Positions 33,246 through 43,271 are shown, counted from the stretch's first letter. The stretch is DNA of 64,000 nucleotides from Clostridiaceae bacterium (GCA_902363375.1 CABIZX010000002.1:682001-746000), one strand, 5' to 3'. Numbers and translations: made by a program. Notes: generated from the letters alone by a model not told the origin.

Positions 33246-35072
33246 ATGAAAAAGGATAAGAAAAAAAATAATGACACCTTGTCATTTAGTGAAGATATCC
33301 CTCAAAATACAAAACAGACTATTAAAAGATTAATAAGTCACTTGGCACCACAGAAGAAAAAAATAATGATTGTAGGAGCATCGGTATTACTTAGCAGTGG
33401 AATCTATGCAGTTATGCCTCTTATGGTTGGAGTAGCCATGGACAATCTAGTAAATGCTATTCGTAGCTTTGATGGCTCTATAAGTATTTTATCCATGGTG
33501 ACCAATGCACTAGCTATACCAGTTTTACTTTTAATATTAGCCTCCCTTGGGAGCAGTTTACTTTCTTATATGCAGCAGTACATCGTAGCTAGCATCGGCG
33601 AAAACCTAACCTTATCTCTACGACAAGATATAAGTAGGAAAATTAATAAGTTACCATTAAGTTACTTTGATTCACATAAAACCGGAGATGTTATGAGTAG
33701 AGTAACAAATGACCTTGAAAAAGTATCCTTGGTGATGCAGGTGGGCTTTATGCAGTTTATATCTTCTACCTTTACAATTGTACTCACCATTATTGCTATG
33801 GTGATTCTAAATAAAAAGCTATCTCTTTTAGTTCTTATATTTGTAGGAATCAGTGCCGTTGCAACAAATTTTGTATCTAAATTGAGTCAACGATATTATG
33901 GAGAGAACTTTGCTGCCATGGGTGACTTAAGTGGAAAAATCGAAGAAGTATATTCAGGAAATAGAATTATTAAGGTATTTAATCAGCAATCTGATGTCAT
34001 TGAAGAGGTTTCTAAGTTAAATTACAAGCAATTTAAAGCAAATAGAAAAGCTCAGTTCGTTGACTTTGCTATATATCCAACCATAAGACTTTTAAATCAA
34101 CTAGGCTTTGTGGCAACAGCTATTGCAGGAGGAATCATGACACTTAATGGACATATTTCCTTAGGTGGAATTCAAGCCTTTTTACAATATGTAAATCAAA
34201 TTTCTGAACCTGTTACTCAAGCTTCCTATGTTATCATGTCTCTGCAATCTGCCATAGCTGGAGCTGAGAGAGTTTTTTCACTATTAGATGATGAAGAAGA
34301 AGTTAAGGATATAACATTTAATAAGTTTAATATGAACAATGGCAGAGTTACTTTTAAAAATGTAAGATTTGGCTACACACCAGATAAAGTTTTAATAAAG
34401 GATTTGAATTTGGAGGTAAAGCCTAATGAAATGGTAGCAATAGTTGGCCCAACAGGGGGAGGTAAAACTACTTTAATTAACCTAATCATGCGTTTCTATG
34501 AGCTAAATGGAGGCTCTATATCTATTGACGGAATAGATATAACAAGGCTTTCTCGTAGTACCTTGCGTAGACAGATTGGAATGGTGCTTCAAGACACATG
34601 GCTCTTTGAAGGTACCATAGCTGAGAATATTGCCTATGGGAAGATGGATGCAACTAGGGAGGAAATTGTAGCTGCTGCAAAAGCTGCTTGCTGTGATCAT
34701 TTTATTCGTACCCTTCCACAGGGATATGACACTATAATCTCCAGTGAAACAGCTAATGTATCGCAAGGGCAGATGCAACTTTTAACTATTGCTCGTGCCA
34801 TGCTGACAAATCCTACAATCATGATATTGGATGAAGCTACATCTAGTGTAGACACAAGAACAGAAGTAGAGATTCAAAATGCCCTAACAAGATTAATGAA
34901 GGATAAAACAAGCTTTGTTATAGCCCATAGGCTTTCAACTATTCAAAATGCAGATATGATTTTAGTTGTAAGGGATGGAGATATTGTAGAGAGAGGAAAT
35001 CATGAGAGTCTTCTAGCACAAAATGGATTCTATGCTTCCCTTTATTACAGTCAGTTTGAAGTGGCAAACTAA
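33246..35072 (+). CDS. ABC multidrug exporter subunit B
   Basis: 608 residues. A charged 35-residue N-terminus (KKDKKKNNDTLSF), six helices, then Walker A GPTGGGKTT at 401-409, signature NVSQGQMQLLTIARAM and Walker B MILDEATSSVD with catalytic Glu. The signature is SQGQ, not SGGQ, complementing subunit A: the good Walker B here faces the good signature there. That is the asymmetric heterodimer pattern of BmrCD-like drug exporters. RBS GGAGG lies in the end of subunit A. Confidence 0.9.
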   Translation: MKKDKKKNNDTLSFSEDIPQNTKQTIKRLISHLAPQKKKIMIVGASVLLSSGIYAVMPLMVGVAMDNLVNAIRSFDGSISILSMVTNALAIPVLLLILASLGSSLLSYMQQYIVASIGENLTLSLRQDISRKINKLPLSYFDSHKTGDVMSRVTNDLEKVSLVMQVGFMQFISSTFTIVLTIIAMVILNKKLSLLVLIFVGISAVATNFVSKLSQRYYGENFAAMGDLSGKIEEVYSGNRIIKVFNQQSDVIEEVSKLNYKQFKANRKAQFVDFAIYPTIRLLNQLGFVATAIAGGIMTLNGHISLGGIQAFLQYVNQISEPVTQASYVIMSLQSAIAGAERVFSLLDDEEEVKDITFNKFNMNNGRVTFKNVRFGYTPDKVLIKDLNLEVKPNEMVAIVGPTGGGKTTLINLIMRFYELNGGSISIDGIDITRLSRSTLRRQIGMVLQDTWLFEGTIAENIAYGKMDATREEIVAAAKAACCDHFIRTLPQGYDTIISSETANVSQGQMQLLTIARAMLTNPTIMILDEATSSVDTRTEVEIQNALTRLMKDKTSFVIAHRLSTIQNADMILVVRDGDIVERGNHESLLAQNGFYASLYYSQFEVAN

Positions 35073-35295
35073 GTAATAAGGTTCTATATACAGAGGTTGT
35101 AAATAATCTTGATAACTTTATTAGTATATTTTAATTTAATGAGAAAAAAACATAGGGCAGATAAATTTATATCTTAAAAATATTATCGAATATAAAATCA
35201 TGTCTTATTTTATAAAAACTATTTAAATTTTCATAATTTAATTTTATAATTTAATTATAATTAGATTATAATTTATACTACATTGAGGTGGCTAT

Positions 35296-37437
35296 ATGTA
35301 CGATAATATTTTCAACCAAACCAGCGTAACTCAACTTAATATAGATAAAATAATAGATACTATAGATGAAGTTCCAGATTGTGTATGGATAAAAAATAAG
35401 TTTGGGGATTATTTAGCTGTTAATAATGCATTCTGTGAGGTTCTAGGGGAAGATAAAGAAATACTAATAGGTAGTAATTCAAAGTATTTTTTTGATTCAT
35501 CTAGTTTTCAATTTATAAATAAAACTGATTTAGAAGCAATAAATAAGAAAAGAAAGTGTATCATGAATGAATACATGTATATAAAGGGTAAAGAGGTTAT
35601 TTTGCATACTAACAAAATTCCTATAATAAATTTAGATGGAAGTTGCACCTCGTTTTTAGCAATTGGAAGGATAATTAGTACCAATAATTTATCTCATGAT
35701 ACTTCTTTTATGAATGAAGGAAATGACGTAACATATGGCTTAATTATTGAAAATGAAGAAAAGAGAAATCAGGTTTTATATGAGGAAGTTTATGAATATT
35801 TTAATGAGATAAATAAAAATGCTAATAATAAAGGTATAAGTCTATGGATATATAATGAATCTGAAAAGGCTATAATTAAAAAAATGTCTTCTGGATTGAC
35901 TGATGGTATACCTAATGACTTTAAAATGCCAATAAGCGATGAGGGAAGGGACAAGTTGCTTCAAGAGGCTGATAAAATTAAACTACCTATACCCTTCAAG
36001 TTATATAAGGATTTATTTAATAACATTAGACATAGTGAACAGTATAATTATGCCCTTGAAGATAAATACTTCATATATATACCTATAGTTTATAATTCAA
36101 AACTTTTAGGTATTCTAAATGTATATTATAATGAACCATTTTGTGATAGCGATGCTACTTATATAAAGCAAATTTCTAAGCGAATAGCCCTAGCTCTGAA
36201 AAATATTCATTTATATAATAAATTAACAGCTCAGCTAAAAGAAAAAATTAAAGTAGAAAATAGGTTGAGTAAATTCCTTAATATAGCAGTTGATTTATAT
36301 ATAGCTATAGACACCAGTGGATATATCAAATACATGAGCTCTAGTTTATCTTCTATATTAGGATGGTCAACTAAGGAATTAAAGGAAAGGCCTATTCAAT
36401 CTATTGTAGAATATACAGAAAAAAGTGTAGACTTTGAGGAGATTTTATATACTTATAATAAAAAGTGCTATGGTGGAATATGTAAGATAAGATGTAAAAA
36501 TGACGATTTTAGATTAATTAAGTGGTACTATTATCATGAAAAAGAAAGTGGTGAGATATTAGTAACAGGTACAGATGTAACTAATTATACTAATCTTCAA
36601 GAAAAGGTTACAAATCTTGAAACTAAAATAGAACGGGAAGCTTTTAAAACAGAAATTCTTTCAAATATTTCTCATGAATTTAAAACTCCATTAAATATAA
36701 TATTAACTAGTACTAAGTTGAAGCTAGATTCCTATGATAAAGAAGATATATCAAAGAATAGTACTGATTATAATTATTTAAGTATGGTAAAACATAATTC
36801 CTATAGGCTACTTAGATTAGTAAATAATTTAATAGATATAACTCAAATCGATAATAATAATATAAAATTACATAAAAAAAATATTAATTTTGTAAGCTAT
36901 GCTGAAGAAATTGTAAGCTCCGTTTCAAGGTATGTAGAGAAAATGGATAGAAATATAATATTTGATACTAAAGATGAGGAAGCGTATTTAGATTGTGATG
37001 TTGATAAAATTGAAAAAGTTTTTTTAAATTTAATATCAAATTCTATAAAATACACAGAAACTGGTGGAAATATATATGTAACCATAAGAGTTAATCAGAA
37101 AGAAAAAAGAGTATATGTATCTGTTAAAGATGATGGTATAGGAATACCAGGGGATAGTTACGATACGATATTTGAAAGGTTTAATCAGGTTGATGATTTA
37201 TTTGTAAGGAGAGCTGAAGGAAGTGGCGTAGGATTGCCTTTAGCAAAGGCTTATATACATCTTCATAATGGAGAAGTGTACGTAAATAAAAATGTAGATA
37301 AAGGAGCAGAGTTCATATTTTATCTGCCTATAGTTAATGATGAGAGAAATAGTACATTTAATAATTTTTATGATAAAGTTGTAAGTTCTACTAGATCTGA
37401 AAGAATTAATATTGAGCTTTCTGATATATATTCATAA
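35296..37437 (+). CDS. Soluble PAS-GAF-PAS sensor histidine kinase
   Basis: 713 residues without membrane helices. PAS 1 spans about 20-130 (VPDCVWIKNKFGDYLAVNNA), a GAF-like region 150-310, PAS 2 about 325-435 (LYIAIDTSGYIKYMSSSLSS). The kinase core has the H-box ILSNISHEFKTPLN (His 460), N-box NLISNSIKYTE, G1 DDGIGIP and G2 EGSGVGLPLAKAY. No response regulator gene is next to it, so it is an orphan kinase, perhaps of the kind that feeds Spo0A in clostridia, though that is inference. RBS GAGGTGG. Confidence 0.85.
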   Translation: MYDNIFNQTSVTQLNIDKIIDTIDEVPDCVWIKNKFGDYLAVNNAFCEVLGEDKEILIGSNSKYFFDSSSFQFINKTDLEAINKKRKCIMNEYMYIKGKEVILHTNKIPIINLDGSCTSFLAIGRIISTNNLSHDTSFMNEGNDVTYGLIIENEEKRNQVLYEEVYEYFNEINKNANNKGISLWIYNESEKAIIKKMSSGLTDGIPNDFKMPISDEGRDKLLQEADKIKLPIPFKLYKDLFNNIRHSEQYNYALEDKYFIYIPIVYNSKLLGILNVYYNEPFCDSDATYIKQISKRIALALKNIHLYNKLTAQLKEKIKVENRLSKFLNIAVDLYIAIDTSGYIKYMSSSLSSILGWSTKELKERPIQSIVEYTEKSVDFEEILYTYNKKCYGGICKIRCKNDDFRLIKWYYYHEKESGEILVTGTDVTNYTNLQEKVTNLETKIEREAFKTEILSNISHEFKTPLNIILTSTKLKLDSYDKEDISKNSTDYNYLSMVKHNSYRLLRLVNNLIDITQIDNNNIKLHKKNINFVSYAEEIVSSVSRYVEKMDRNIIFDTKDEEAYLDCDVDKIEKVFLNLISNSIKYTETGGNIYVTIRVNQKEKRVYVSVKDDGIGIPGDSYDTIFERFNQVDDLFVRRAEGSGVGLPLAKAYIHLHNGEVYVNKNVDKGAEFIFYLPIVNDERNSTFNNFYDKVVSSTRSERINIELSDIYS

Positions 37438-37530
37438 TAATTTTATATCGAATATATACTTGTAATAATAATTTTATATCTGATATATACTTATAATAAT
37501 AATCTTACATATATTTATATAATAATAACT
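37421..37530. repeat. ~31-bp tandem duplication over the kinase stop codon
   Basis: Copies begin at 37421 (which encodes the C-terminus SDIYS and stop), 37449 and 37480, with a partial fourth. Each reads close to CTGATATATACTTATAATAA then TTTTATAT. Confidence 0.7.
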
Positions 37531-37607
37531 AACTTTAATTTTTTAATTCATTAAATATATACTTTTTAAATATAATAAAATAAAAATATAAGAATAGATG
37601 ATTTTAT

Positions 37608-37661
37608 AAAAGACTTCTAAACCTAGAATACATTAGTATCCATGGTTTAGAAGTCTTTTTT
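37608..37661. terminator. Bidirectional terminator
   Basis: AAAAGACTTCTAAACC (37608-37623) and GGTTTAGAAGTCTTTT (37644-37659) form a 16-bp perfect stem, between the kinase and URO-D genes, which converge. Confidence 0.85.
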
Positions 37662-37676
37662 ATATTTATAGTACTA

Positions 37677-38765
37677 TTAATCTTCATTTAACTTTGCTAA
37701 ATCTATAGGATATTTTCCGTAGAGTTTAGCTGCATACATAAAGGCTTCAATATTTTCTACCTTAGTATGCATGGGAATTTGGCAGCCTGTACTTAAAATA
37801 TAACCCTTTTTAGAATCGTGACCTTTTCTAATACATTCCTTAACTGCTTTGAAAACATCATCTTTAGTTCCAGCATAAAGCACATCCACAGGAGGAACAT
37901 TCCCAGTAATAATAACTCTATCACCCATGACTCTTTTAGCTTCTTCTAGGTCTTCTACATTATCGATACTAAAGTTTGAGATGCCAGTATTAACAACATC
38001 CTCCCAGATGTCTCTACTCTTTCCGCAGATATGTATGCTAGGAGCACTACCTGTCTTTTCTTTTATTTTATCAACATTTTTTTGAAGAGCAGGCAGAGAA
38101 AATTCTCTAAATTGTTTCGGACTTATAAGGCTAGTAGAGGAAACGGGATCAGCAAAGCCGATGGATATACCTAGTTTAGCCACTTCTTCTATATATCTAT
38201 TATTAGATTCAGCAACTATGTCCATAAGAGTATGAACCTTTTTAGGATACTTAATCATCCACTTTAATAAATTCTCTGTTCCAACTACAGAAGCAGCCAC
38301 ACTAAAAGGTCCAGACATGGAGGCACCCACATCAACCTCATCTATAAGAGCATCTCTTGTGAGCCTTAAAGCCTCTAATAATATTGGTAGTTTTCCATCC
38401 TTTAGAGGGTTTACTACCTTAAGATTCTCTATCTCATCTATAGAAGTGATTGCAGGCTCTTTCAAATAGGATATAGCATAATCAGGATAGCCAACCTTAG
38501 CACCCATTGCTTCTGCCACACCTCTTAAGCTAGTAGATATTCCAACACTGTCATGACGAAACTTTTTAAACAAAGCTATTTCTAAATCTGCCATAAGTCT
38601 TGCAGAATGATAATAATCCTTAGCAGTAACTCCAATAAAAGGTGCCATGGTGGCTCCCATATCAGGAATGCAGATAACTCGGTCAATTTCTTCACCTCTA
38701 GAAAATGCATTCATCCTCTCCCTTGGAGTCATTTCTTCCTTAATCAATTTAAGGTCCCCTTTCAT
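37677..38765 (-). CDS. Uroporphyrinogen decarboxylase-family (corrinoid methyltransferase-type) protein
   Basis: Up to 362 residues. The TIM-barrel family signature is clear: MTPRERMNAFSRGEEIDRVI, SMSGPFSVAASVVGTENLLK, SIHICGKS and LSTGCQIPMHTK. The His-x-Cys in the third and the Cys in the fourth are the zinc ligands of the MtaA/MtbA-type branch that moves methyl groups from corrinoid proteins, so it is not a haem-synthesis HemE. No corrinoid protein gene is nearby. The ATG at 38765 has no RBS; AAAGGGG inside codons 2-3 suggests TTG 38747. Confidence 0.8.
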   Translation of the reverse strand: MKGDLKLIKEEMTPRERMNAFSRGEEIDRVICIPDMGATMAPFIGVTAKDYYHSARLMADLEIALFKKFRHDSVGISTSLRGVAEAMGAKVGYPDYAISYLKEPAITSIDEIENLKVVNPLKDGKLPILLEALRLTRDALIDEVDVGASMSGPFSVAASVVGTENLLKWMIKYPKKVHTLMDIVAESNNRYIEEVAKLGISIGFADPVSSTSLISPKQFREFSLPALQKNVDKIKEKTGSAPSIHICGKSRDIWEDVVNTGISNFSIDNVEDLEEAKRVMGDRVIITGNVPPVDVLYAGTKDDVFKAVKECIRKGHDSKKGYILSTGCQIPMHTKVENIEAFMYAAKLYGKYPIDLAKLNED

Positions 38766-39004
38766 ACGAAAAAATTTAGTAATTAATCATATATAATCCT
38801 AAAATTATTATATAGAATGTGGGACAACATGTATAATTAAATAAATCTATATATAACAGATATCTATTGATATAAGTAATATTACTAAGGATATTTGTTT
38901 GGGCTTATGACAAACATTCATCATTATGTGATTTAATATTATATTTAACTAAAGCAGCCTATACTATAAATTAGAAGATATTTAAAAATCCATCTAATTA
39001 ACAT

Positions 39005-39244
39005 TTATCTACTTCTGAAACTACTTGCCATCTTTCTATTTGAATATTTCACAATAAAATAGATTGCAAACATAATAAAGCTTACAAAAGCACAATACAT
39101 ACCAAAGTAAATTATATTACCAAAGACAATCATAGGTAATATAGCTGCCAGCTTAGAGAATTTCATTGCTAAAAAGTATTCAAGAATAAACAGTGCAATA
39201 GACACTACAGCAAAGAATACACCTGCAACTAATAATATATTCAT
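39005..39244 (-). CDS. Small two-helix membrane protein
   Basis: 79 residues from ATG 39244 (AAGGA eight bases upstream). Helices at about 3-25 and 38-65, with a basic C-terminus (KYSNRKMASSFRSR). No family recognised. Confidence 0.55.
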   Translation of the reverse strand: MNILLVAGVFFAVVSIALFILEYFLAMKFSKLAAILPMIVFGNIIYFGMYCAFVSFIMFAIYFIVKYSNRKMASSFRSR

Positions 39245-39509
39245 AATACACATCCTTCTTAGTCCAATTTTCTTAATCATATAATTTCGGGGTGCTAAAG
39301 TCAATATAAAACTGTATCCATTATATTGAAAATAATGTTATAATATAACACATGGGTGAAATGAAAAAGTATTGATGAGAGCTATCGTTATGGAAAATTT
39401 TAAAGTTTGGAATAAGTGAAAAGGAAAAACTATATGAATTTTGTTTAGATATAAGTTAAATTATCTATAGCTTAACTTCCATACTTTTATTAAAAGGGGA
39501 TGGGGAAGG

Positions 39510-40397
39510 ATGTATAAAGAAATTCTTAATTTATTGAAGTGTCCAAAATGTAATGGGGAATTAAGTTTAGCCATTGAAAAGGAAGAAAATAGTGAGATTA
39601 TTGAAGGAAAGTTAAGTTGTAAGGATGGTCATCATTGGATTATTAGCGAAGGGGTAATAAACTTTGGTTCCTTAGAACAAGAATTTGCAAACAATTGGAC
39701 AGAAGCCTATGAGGAATATGGTGATGATGATGCCATGGATAAAAAACTATCAGAAGGAACTCCACAGAATCAAATAATCTTAGGTGATAAAACTAAAAAG
39801 TTTATAATTGATAGTATTAATAGTATAGAAAGTGAATTTATATTAGAGATAGCAACAGGTAGAGGATCTCTATTTAGAGAAATGGTGAAATATATAAAAG
39901 GTGACTCACAATTAATATGTACAGATTTAAGTTTTTTAGTATTAAAACATGATAGACTTAGAGCTAAAAAGATTAATCCAGAGATGAAAGTAAACTATAT
40001 AGCCTGTGATGCAACCAACCTTCCAATTAAGGATAATTCAATTGATACTGCTGTATCTTTATTTGGAATTGCTAATATGTTAGATTTGGCTGGAAAAGGA
40101 ATAAAAGAAGCTAAAAGGGTGCTGAAAGTAGGACAATCATTAATTGATAGTTATATTATTATTAAAGAAAACTCTAAAGGCTTTGAAGCACTAAAGGAAT
40201 TTTGCAAATATAATGATGTCATTGGAGCAGAAGGATTTGCCACAGCAGCAGGAGTAGAAAAGGCTTATAATGAAGCAAAGTTTAATAGGAGAAACATTAC
40301 AACCATTGGAGAATCCATAGGAGAAAAAAATGAATTTGATTTACTTCCTTTTGAAGGAGAATGGTTCGGCATGATTGTTGTGGAAGGGATAAAGTAG
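39510..40397 (+). CDS. Zinc-ribbon SAM-dependent methyltransferase
   Basis: 295 residues. The N-terminal 55 residues are a Trm112-like zinc ribbon (LLKCPKCNGELSLAIEKEE, then LSCKDGHHWIISEGVINF). The methyltransferase follows: motif I FILEIATGRGSLFREM, LICTDLSFLV, and NSIDTAVSLFGIANML. The layout is like RlmA/UbiE-type enzymes but motif I is ATGRG, and the target is unknown. RBS GGGGATGGGGAAGG. Monocistronic. Confidence 0.82.
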   Translation: MYKEILNLLKCPKCNGELSLAIEKEENSEIIEGKLSCKDGHHWIISEGVINFGSLEQEFANNWTEAYEEYGDDDAMDKKLSEGTPQNQIILGDKTKKFIIDSINSIESEFILEIATGRGSLFREMVKYIKGDSQLICTDLSFLVLKHDRLRAKKINPEMKVNYIACDATNLPIKDNSIDTAVSLFGIANMLDLAGKGIKEAKRVLKVGQSLIDSYIIIKENSKGFEALKEFCKYNDVIGAEGFATAAGVEKAYNEAKFNRRNITTIGESIGEKNEFDLLPFEGEWFGMIVVEGIK

Positions 40398-40776
40398 GAG
40401 AAGGATTATAGAGTTAGGATTAATCTAATTACATAAATAACTGATATACATTTTATAAAAGTATCAAATATATCCAATACCACCCCCTAGCTATAGTGAA
40501 ATAATTCACCAATAGCCCAGGAGGATAAAATGTTCAAAACCTCCGTAGCCATCCTACTACGGTCTTTTCTATTATAACTTGAATATTATACCATAATTAC
40601 ATAGAATAAATATGGGGGTATTAAATGGAAAAACTCACTTGGAGTAGTTGTGGAAAAGCGTATAAAAATATCTCTCCGCTATATCTACATGATATATCAG
40701 AGAGATATATAACTTTAACCAATAAATATATTATCCTACTACCAACTACTTAATACTCCAGATAGGGTTTAATTCG
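40398..40776. other. 380-bp spacer with a shared hairpin and two terminators
   Basis: No gene seen. 40475-40529 is a hairpin segment shared with 53198-53251. CCGTAG/CTACGG at 40543-40562 followed by TCTTTTCT is a terminator for the methyltransferase. ATATCTCTC (40668) and GAGAGATAT (40700) followed on the minus strand by TTTTTATA is a terminator for the MerR gene. Confidence 0.65.
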
Positions 40777-41937
40777 TTACTTATTATTTTCAGCATAAAA
40801 CTTTAAAGATTCTCCAATAAACTTAGATGCTCCCTTTCCGTACTTCTTATCAGTTGCATTTATCCACATAGAATTTGACAAATAAAGTTCTGAAGTATAG
40901 CTCCAATAGTTCTCTCCTTGGTGTACTTTATAAAGTTCATTACTTTTTTTAGTTTCAGCTGCTATTTCCTCAACAATTTCTTGAATTTCCTTTGAAGATG
41001 GATCTTTACTTAAGTCTTTCACAAGCTCTTCATATAAAATATTTATTTTAGGCTGTTTATCTCCTAAAGAGATTTTTAAAGCTTCACCTATAAAGTTGCA
41101 TGAACCTTGTCCATACTTCTTATCAACTTCTTTTATCCAAGCGGGGTTTACAAAATAATTTTGTAGCATATAGTACCAATTGTCATCCCCACTATCCATT
41201 GAAAAAAGTTCATAATCCTTCTTAGCGGTAGTTGTTATTTCTTCGGCAATTTGCTGAATCTCCTCTGAAGAAGGGGACTTACTTAAGTCTTTCACCAGGT
41301 TTTTATATAATTCTTTTAACTTAGGATGATTATCTTCTAAACAATCTTTTTTAAAATTATCATACTGCTCACCTAGAGTTATTATGTCACTATTAAGATT
41401 TTTCTTCACAGCTTCAGCATACTTTTCAATACTTCCATATTGCTTTATAGCCATTTTAGCAATCTTAGCTTCCTTAGATTTGAACTTTTCAATGTATTCA
41501 TTATATTTATCTATGCTACCATAGATTTTAATTACCTTATCCTCATGCTCCCTTTTAAATTCTTCTAACACATTAAAATACTCACTCATATCAAATTTTT
41601 CAAAACTCATTGCCTGCTCTCCTTTTAAGGTTTTATCTATAACCTCTATTAAATCATTTAATCTGTTTCGCTTTAAAATAAGCAACCTCTTTTGATCTTC
41701 TAGAGCTTTCATCTTATCAAAGTTGGGACTATCCATAATTTCTTTAATTTCTTTCAAAGGCAAATCAAGTTCTTTAAAAAATAGGATTTGTTGTAGGGTT
41801 TTAAGAGCTTCATCATCATAAAGCCTATACCCCGCATCTGTGAGTTTACTTGGTTTTAAAAGCCCAATTTTATCATAGTAGTGTAACATTCTCACACTTA
41901 TTCCTGTAAAATCCGAAACCTGTTTTATTGTTTTCAT
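40777..41937 (-). CDS. TipA-like MerR regulator with duplicated drug-binding domain
   Basis: 386 residues; TipAL proteins are near 250. Residues 1-70 are the MerR winged helix (VSDFTGISVRMLHYYDKIGL) and 75-105 the coiled coil. A TipAS-type helical region (FDMSEYFNVLEEFKREHEDK, KYGSIEKYAEAV) follows. The end is doubled: 208-292 and 299-382 align throughout, e.g. YKNLVKDLSKSPSSEEIQ with YEELVKDLSKDPSSKEIQ, and KKYGQGSCNFIGEALK with KKYGKGASKFIGESLK. TipAS domains bind thiopeptides and other drugs. RBS GGAGG. The promoter upstream has the MerR 19-bp spacing. Confidence 0.85.
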   Translation of the reverse strand: MKTIKQVSDFTGISVRMLHYYDKIGLLKPSKLTDAGYRLYDDEALKTLQQILFFKELDLPLKEIKEIMDSPNFDKMKALEDQKRLLILKRNRLNDLIEVIDKTLKGEQAMSFEKFDMSEYFNVLEEFKREHEDKVIKIYGSIDKYNEYIEKFKSKEAKIAKMAIKQYGSIEKYAEAVKKNLNSDIITLGEQYDNFKKDCLEDNHPKLKELYKNLVKDLSKSPSSEEIQQIAEEITTTAKKDYELFSMDSGDDNWYYMLQNYFVNPAWIKEVDKKYGQGSCNFIGEALKISLGDKQPKINILYEELVKDLSKDPSSKEIQEIVEEIAAETKKSNELYKVHQGENYWSYTSELYLSNSMWINATDKKYGKGASKFIGESLKFYAENNK

Positions 41938-42028
41938 TATTAACCTCCAACTTTGATTTTATAACTATCAATACTACATTAAACTCCGCCGGCTATGAGC
42001 TTTATCAATATATTCAAGCTATATTTTT

Positions 42029-42059
42029 ATATTACACTATGACATTATGTTAGGGTCAA
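42029..42059 (-). promoter_or_regulatory. MerR-type promoter of the TipA-like gene
   Basis: On the minus strand TTGACC (42059-42054), a 19-bp spacer and TAATAT (42034-42029). Autoregulation is implied. Confidence 0.6.
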
Positions 42060-42148
42060 CATTTTTAGAAAATTTTAAGTGGTAAAGGGATAATATGTAT
42101 AAATTGCGGCTCATATTTAATATGTATAATTCCTAAAGAAAAAATGGA

Positions 42149-42252
42149 GTTTTTACAAAACAGAGTACTAATATCATGAAAAATATTTAAGATGCACTTT
42201 AATAATATAAGTGCATCTTAAATATTTTTTATATTAGTGTATTTTGTGAAGG
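42149..42252. repeat. Palindromic element, full form
   Basis: Outer arms GTTTTTACAAAACAGAGTAC and the matching right end TATTAGTGTATTTTGTGAAG enclose a perfect 20-bp stem, AAAATATTTAAGATGCACTT (42180-42199) with 42209-42228, and a 9-base loop TAATAATAT. The loop and adjacent CACTT/AAGTG recur unchanged in the element at 58.3 kb. The rest of the spacer 41938-42309 is the MerR leader and promoter. Confidence 0.8.
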
Positions 42253-42309
42253 CTGCAAATCTAAATAGTATTCTAAAATATAACTTTATTACTTTTTATA
42301 TAAAATAAG

Positions 42310-42501
42310 CTATTCGTTAATATCTATAGCAGCTACTGGACATGAATCTCTTCCTTCTACAGCACCATCTTGAAGCTCTTCAGGAAGTTCACCAGATATA
42401 GCTTCTGCCTTATCATCTTCATCAAATGAATAAACTTCAGGACAAAGTCCAACACAAGCTCCACATGAGATACAAGTATCCTTATTTACTATTGCTTCCA
42501 T
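42310..42501 (-). CDS. Ferredoxin, one [4Fe-4S] cluster
   Basis: 63 residues. Cys 10, 13 and 16 (CISCGAC) with Cys 54 (DSCPVAAI) are the ligands; Cys 20 (LCPE) is extra, where two-cluster ferredoxins have C-P. The acidic middle (FDEDDKAEAISGELPEELQD) is typical of single-cluster bacterial ferredoxins that carry electrons to low-potential enzymes. RBS AAGGAGG. It stands alone; it could supply electrons to a radical SAM enzyme, but nothing ties it to the 23.5-kb one. Confidence 0.9.
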   Translation of the reverse strand: MEAIVNKDTCISCGACVGLCPEVYSFDEDDKAEAISGELPEELQDGAVEGRDSCPVAAIDINE

Positions 42502-42640
42502 ATTTATTCCTCCTTAACCCAATATATTAACAAGATTAGTATTAGCAAGAATTCATTTCATATACATATAATTTGTAAACATTTATGGAGAGTGGTGGTA
42601 TAATATTTACAATACAGTAAATTAATAGGAGTAAATTTAT

Positions 42641-43051
42641 ATGAATTCAAACACTCGGGACAGGATTAAGGTATTTATAATTGGGGGGATACTCTTACTT
42701 TGTTTAGCAGCTATATTATATGCAGCCTTTGGAAATCCTAGAACATCTACCATGATGTACACTAGGGAAGTGAAAATTATATACAAGGATGATACAGAAG
42801 CCATAAGAAAATGTGAGCAATACAAAACTGTATATGCTCATAAAGAAACAGAAGGGGATAAATTTTTATTAAAATATACTGACTATGAGTACCCTGAAAA
42901 GCACATTGAAAACACGATAATATTAACAAAGAAGCAGTATGATGAGATACAAGAAGGAAATTATTATTACTTTAAAATAAAAATACCTAGAGATGAAAGT
43001 AAGGAATGGATATTAAAAAAAATATATGATGAGAGCCCAGTACAAAAATAA
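42641..43051 (+). CDS. Membrane-anchored hypothetical protein
   Basis: 136 residues. One N-terminal membrane helix (VFIIGGILLLCLAAILYAAF), then an extracytoplasmic domain of about 105 residues with many Tyr, Lys and Glu (YKDDTEAIRKCEQYKTVYAH). No family recognised. RBS AGGAG. Confidence 0.6.
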   Translation: MNSNTRDRIKVFIIGGILLLCLAAILYAAFGNPRTSTMMYTREVKIIYKDDTEAIRKCEQYKTVYAHKETEGDKFLLKYTDYEYPEKHIENTIILTKKQYDEIQEGNYYYFKIKIPRDESKEWILKKIYDESPVQK

Positions 43052-43271
43052 AAATTTATTTGTGTAGCTTTATGAATTATATAAGATGATAAATATTTTT
43101 AATTTTATATAGTTAAAATGGAAGAGTTTAAGGTGATGAATATATACCAAAAAGTTTTGGTGATAATAAACTAATAATGTTAAAGTTAAATTTATGCTAG
43201 TAATTAAGCAGAAACTATATTGTTTATTCATGTGAAATGGTAAATAATATATGTTATAGGATGAATATTCA

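Noticed and set aside
37677..38765. HemE uroporphyrinogen decarboxylase
   Set aside because: The H-x-C and C zinc-ligand pattern belongs to the corrinoid methyltransferase branch, and no haem genes are nearby.
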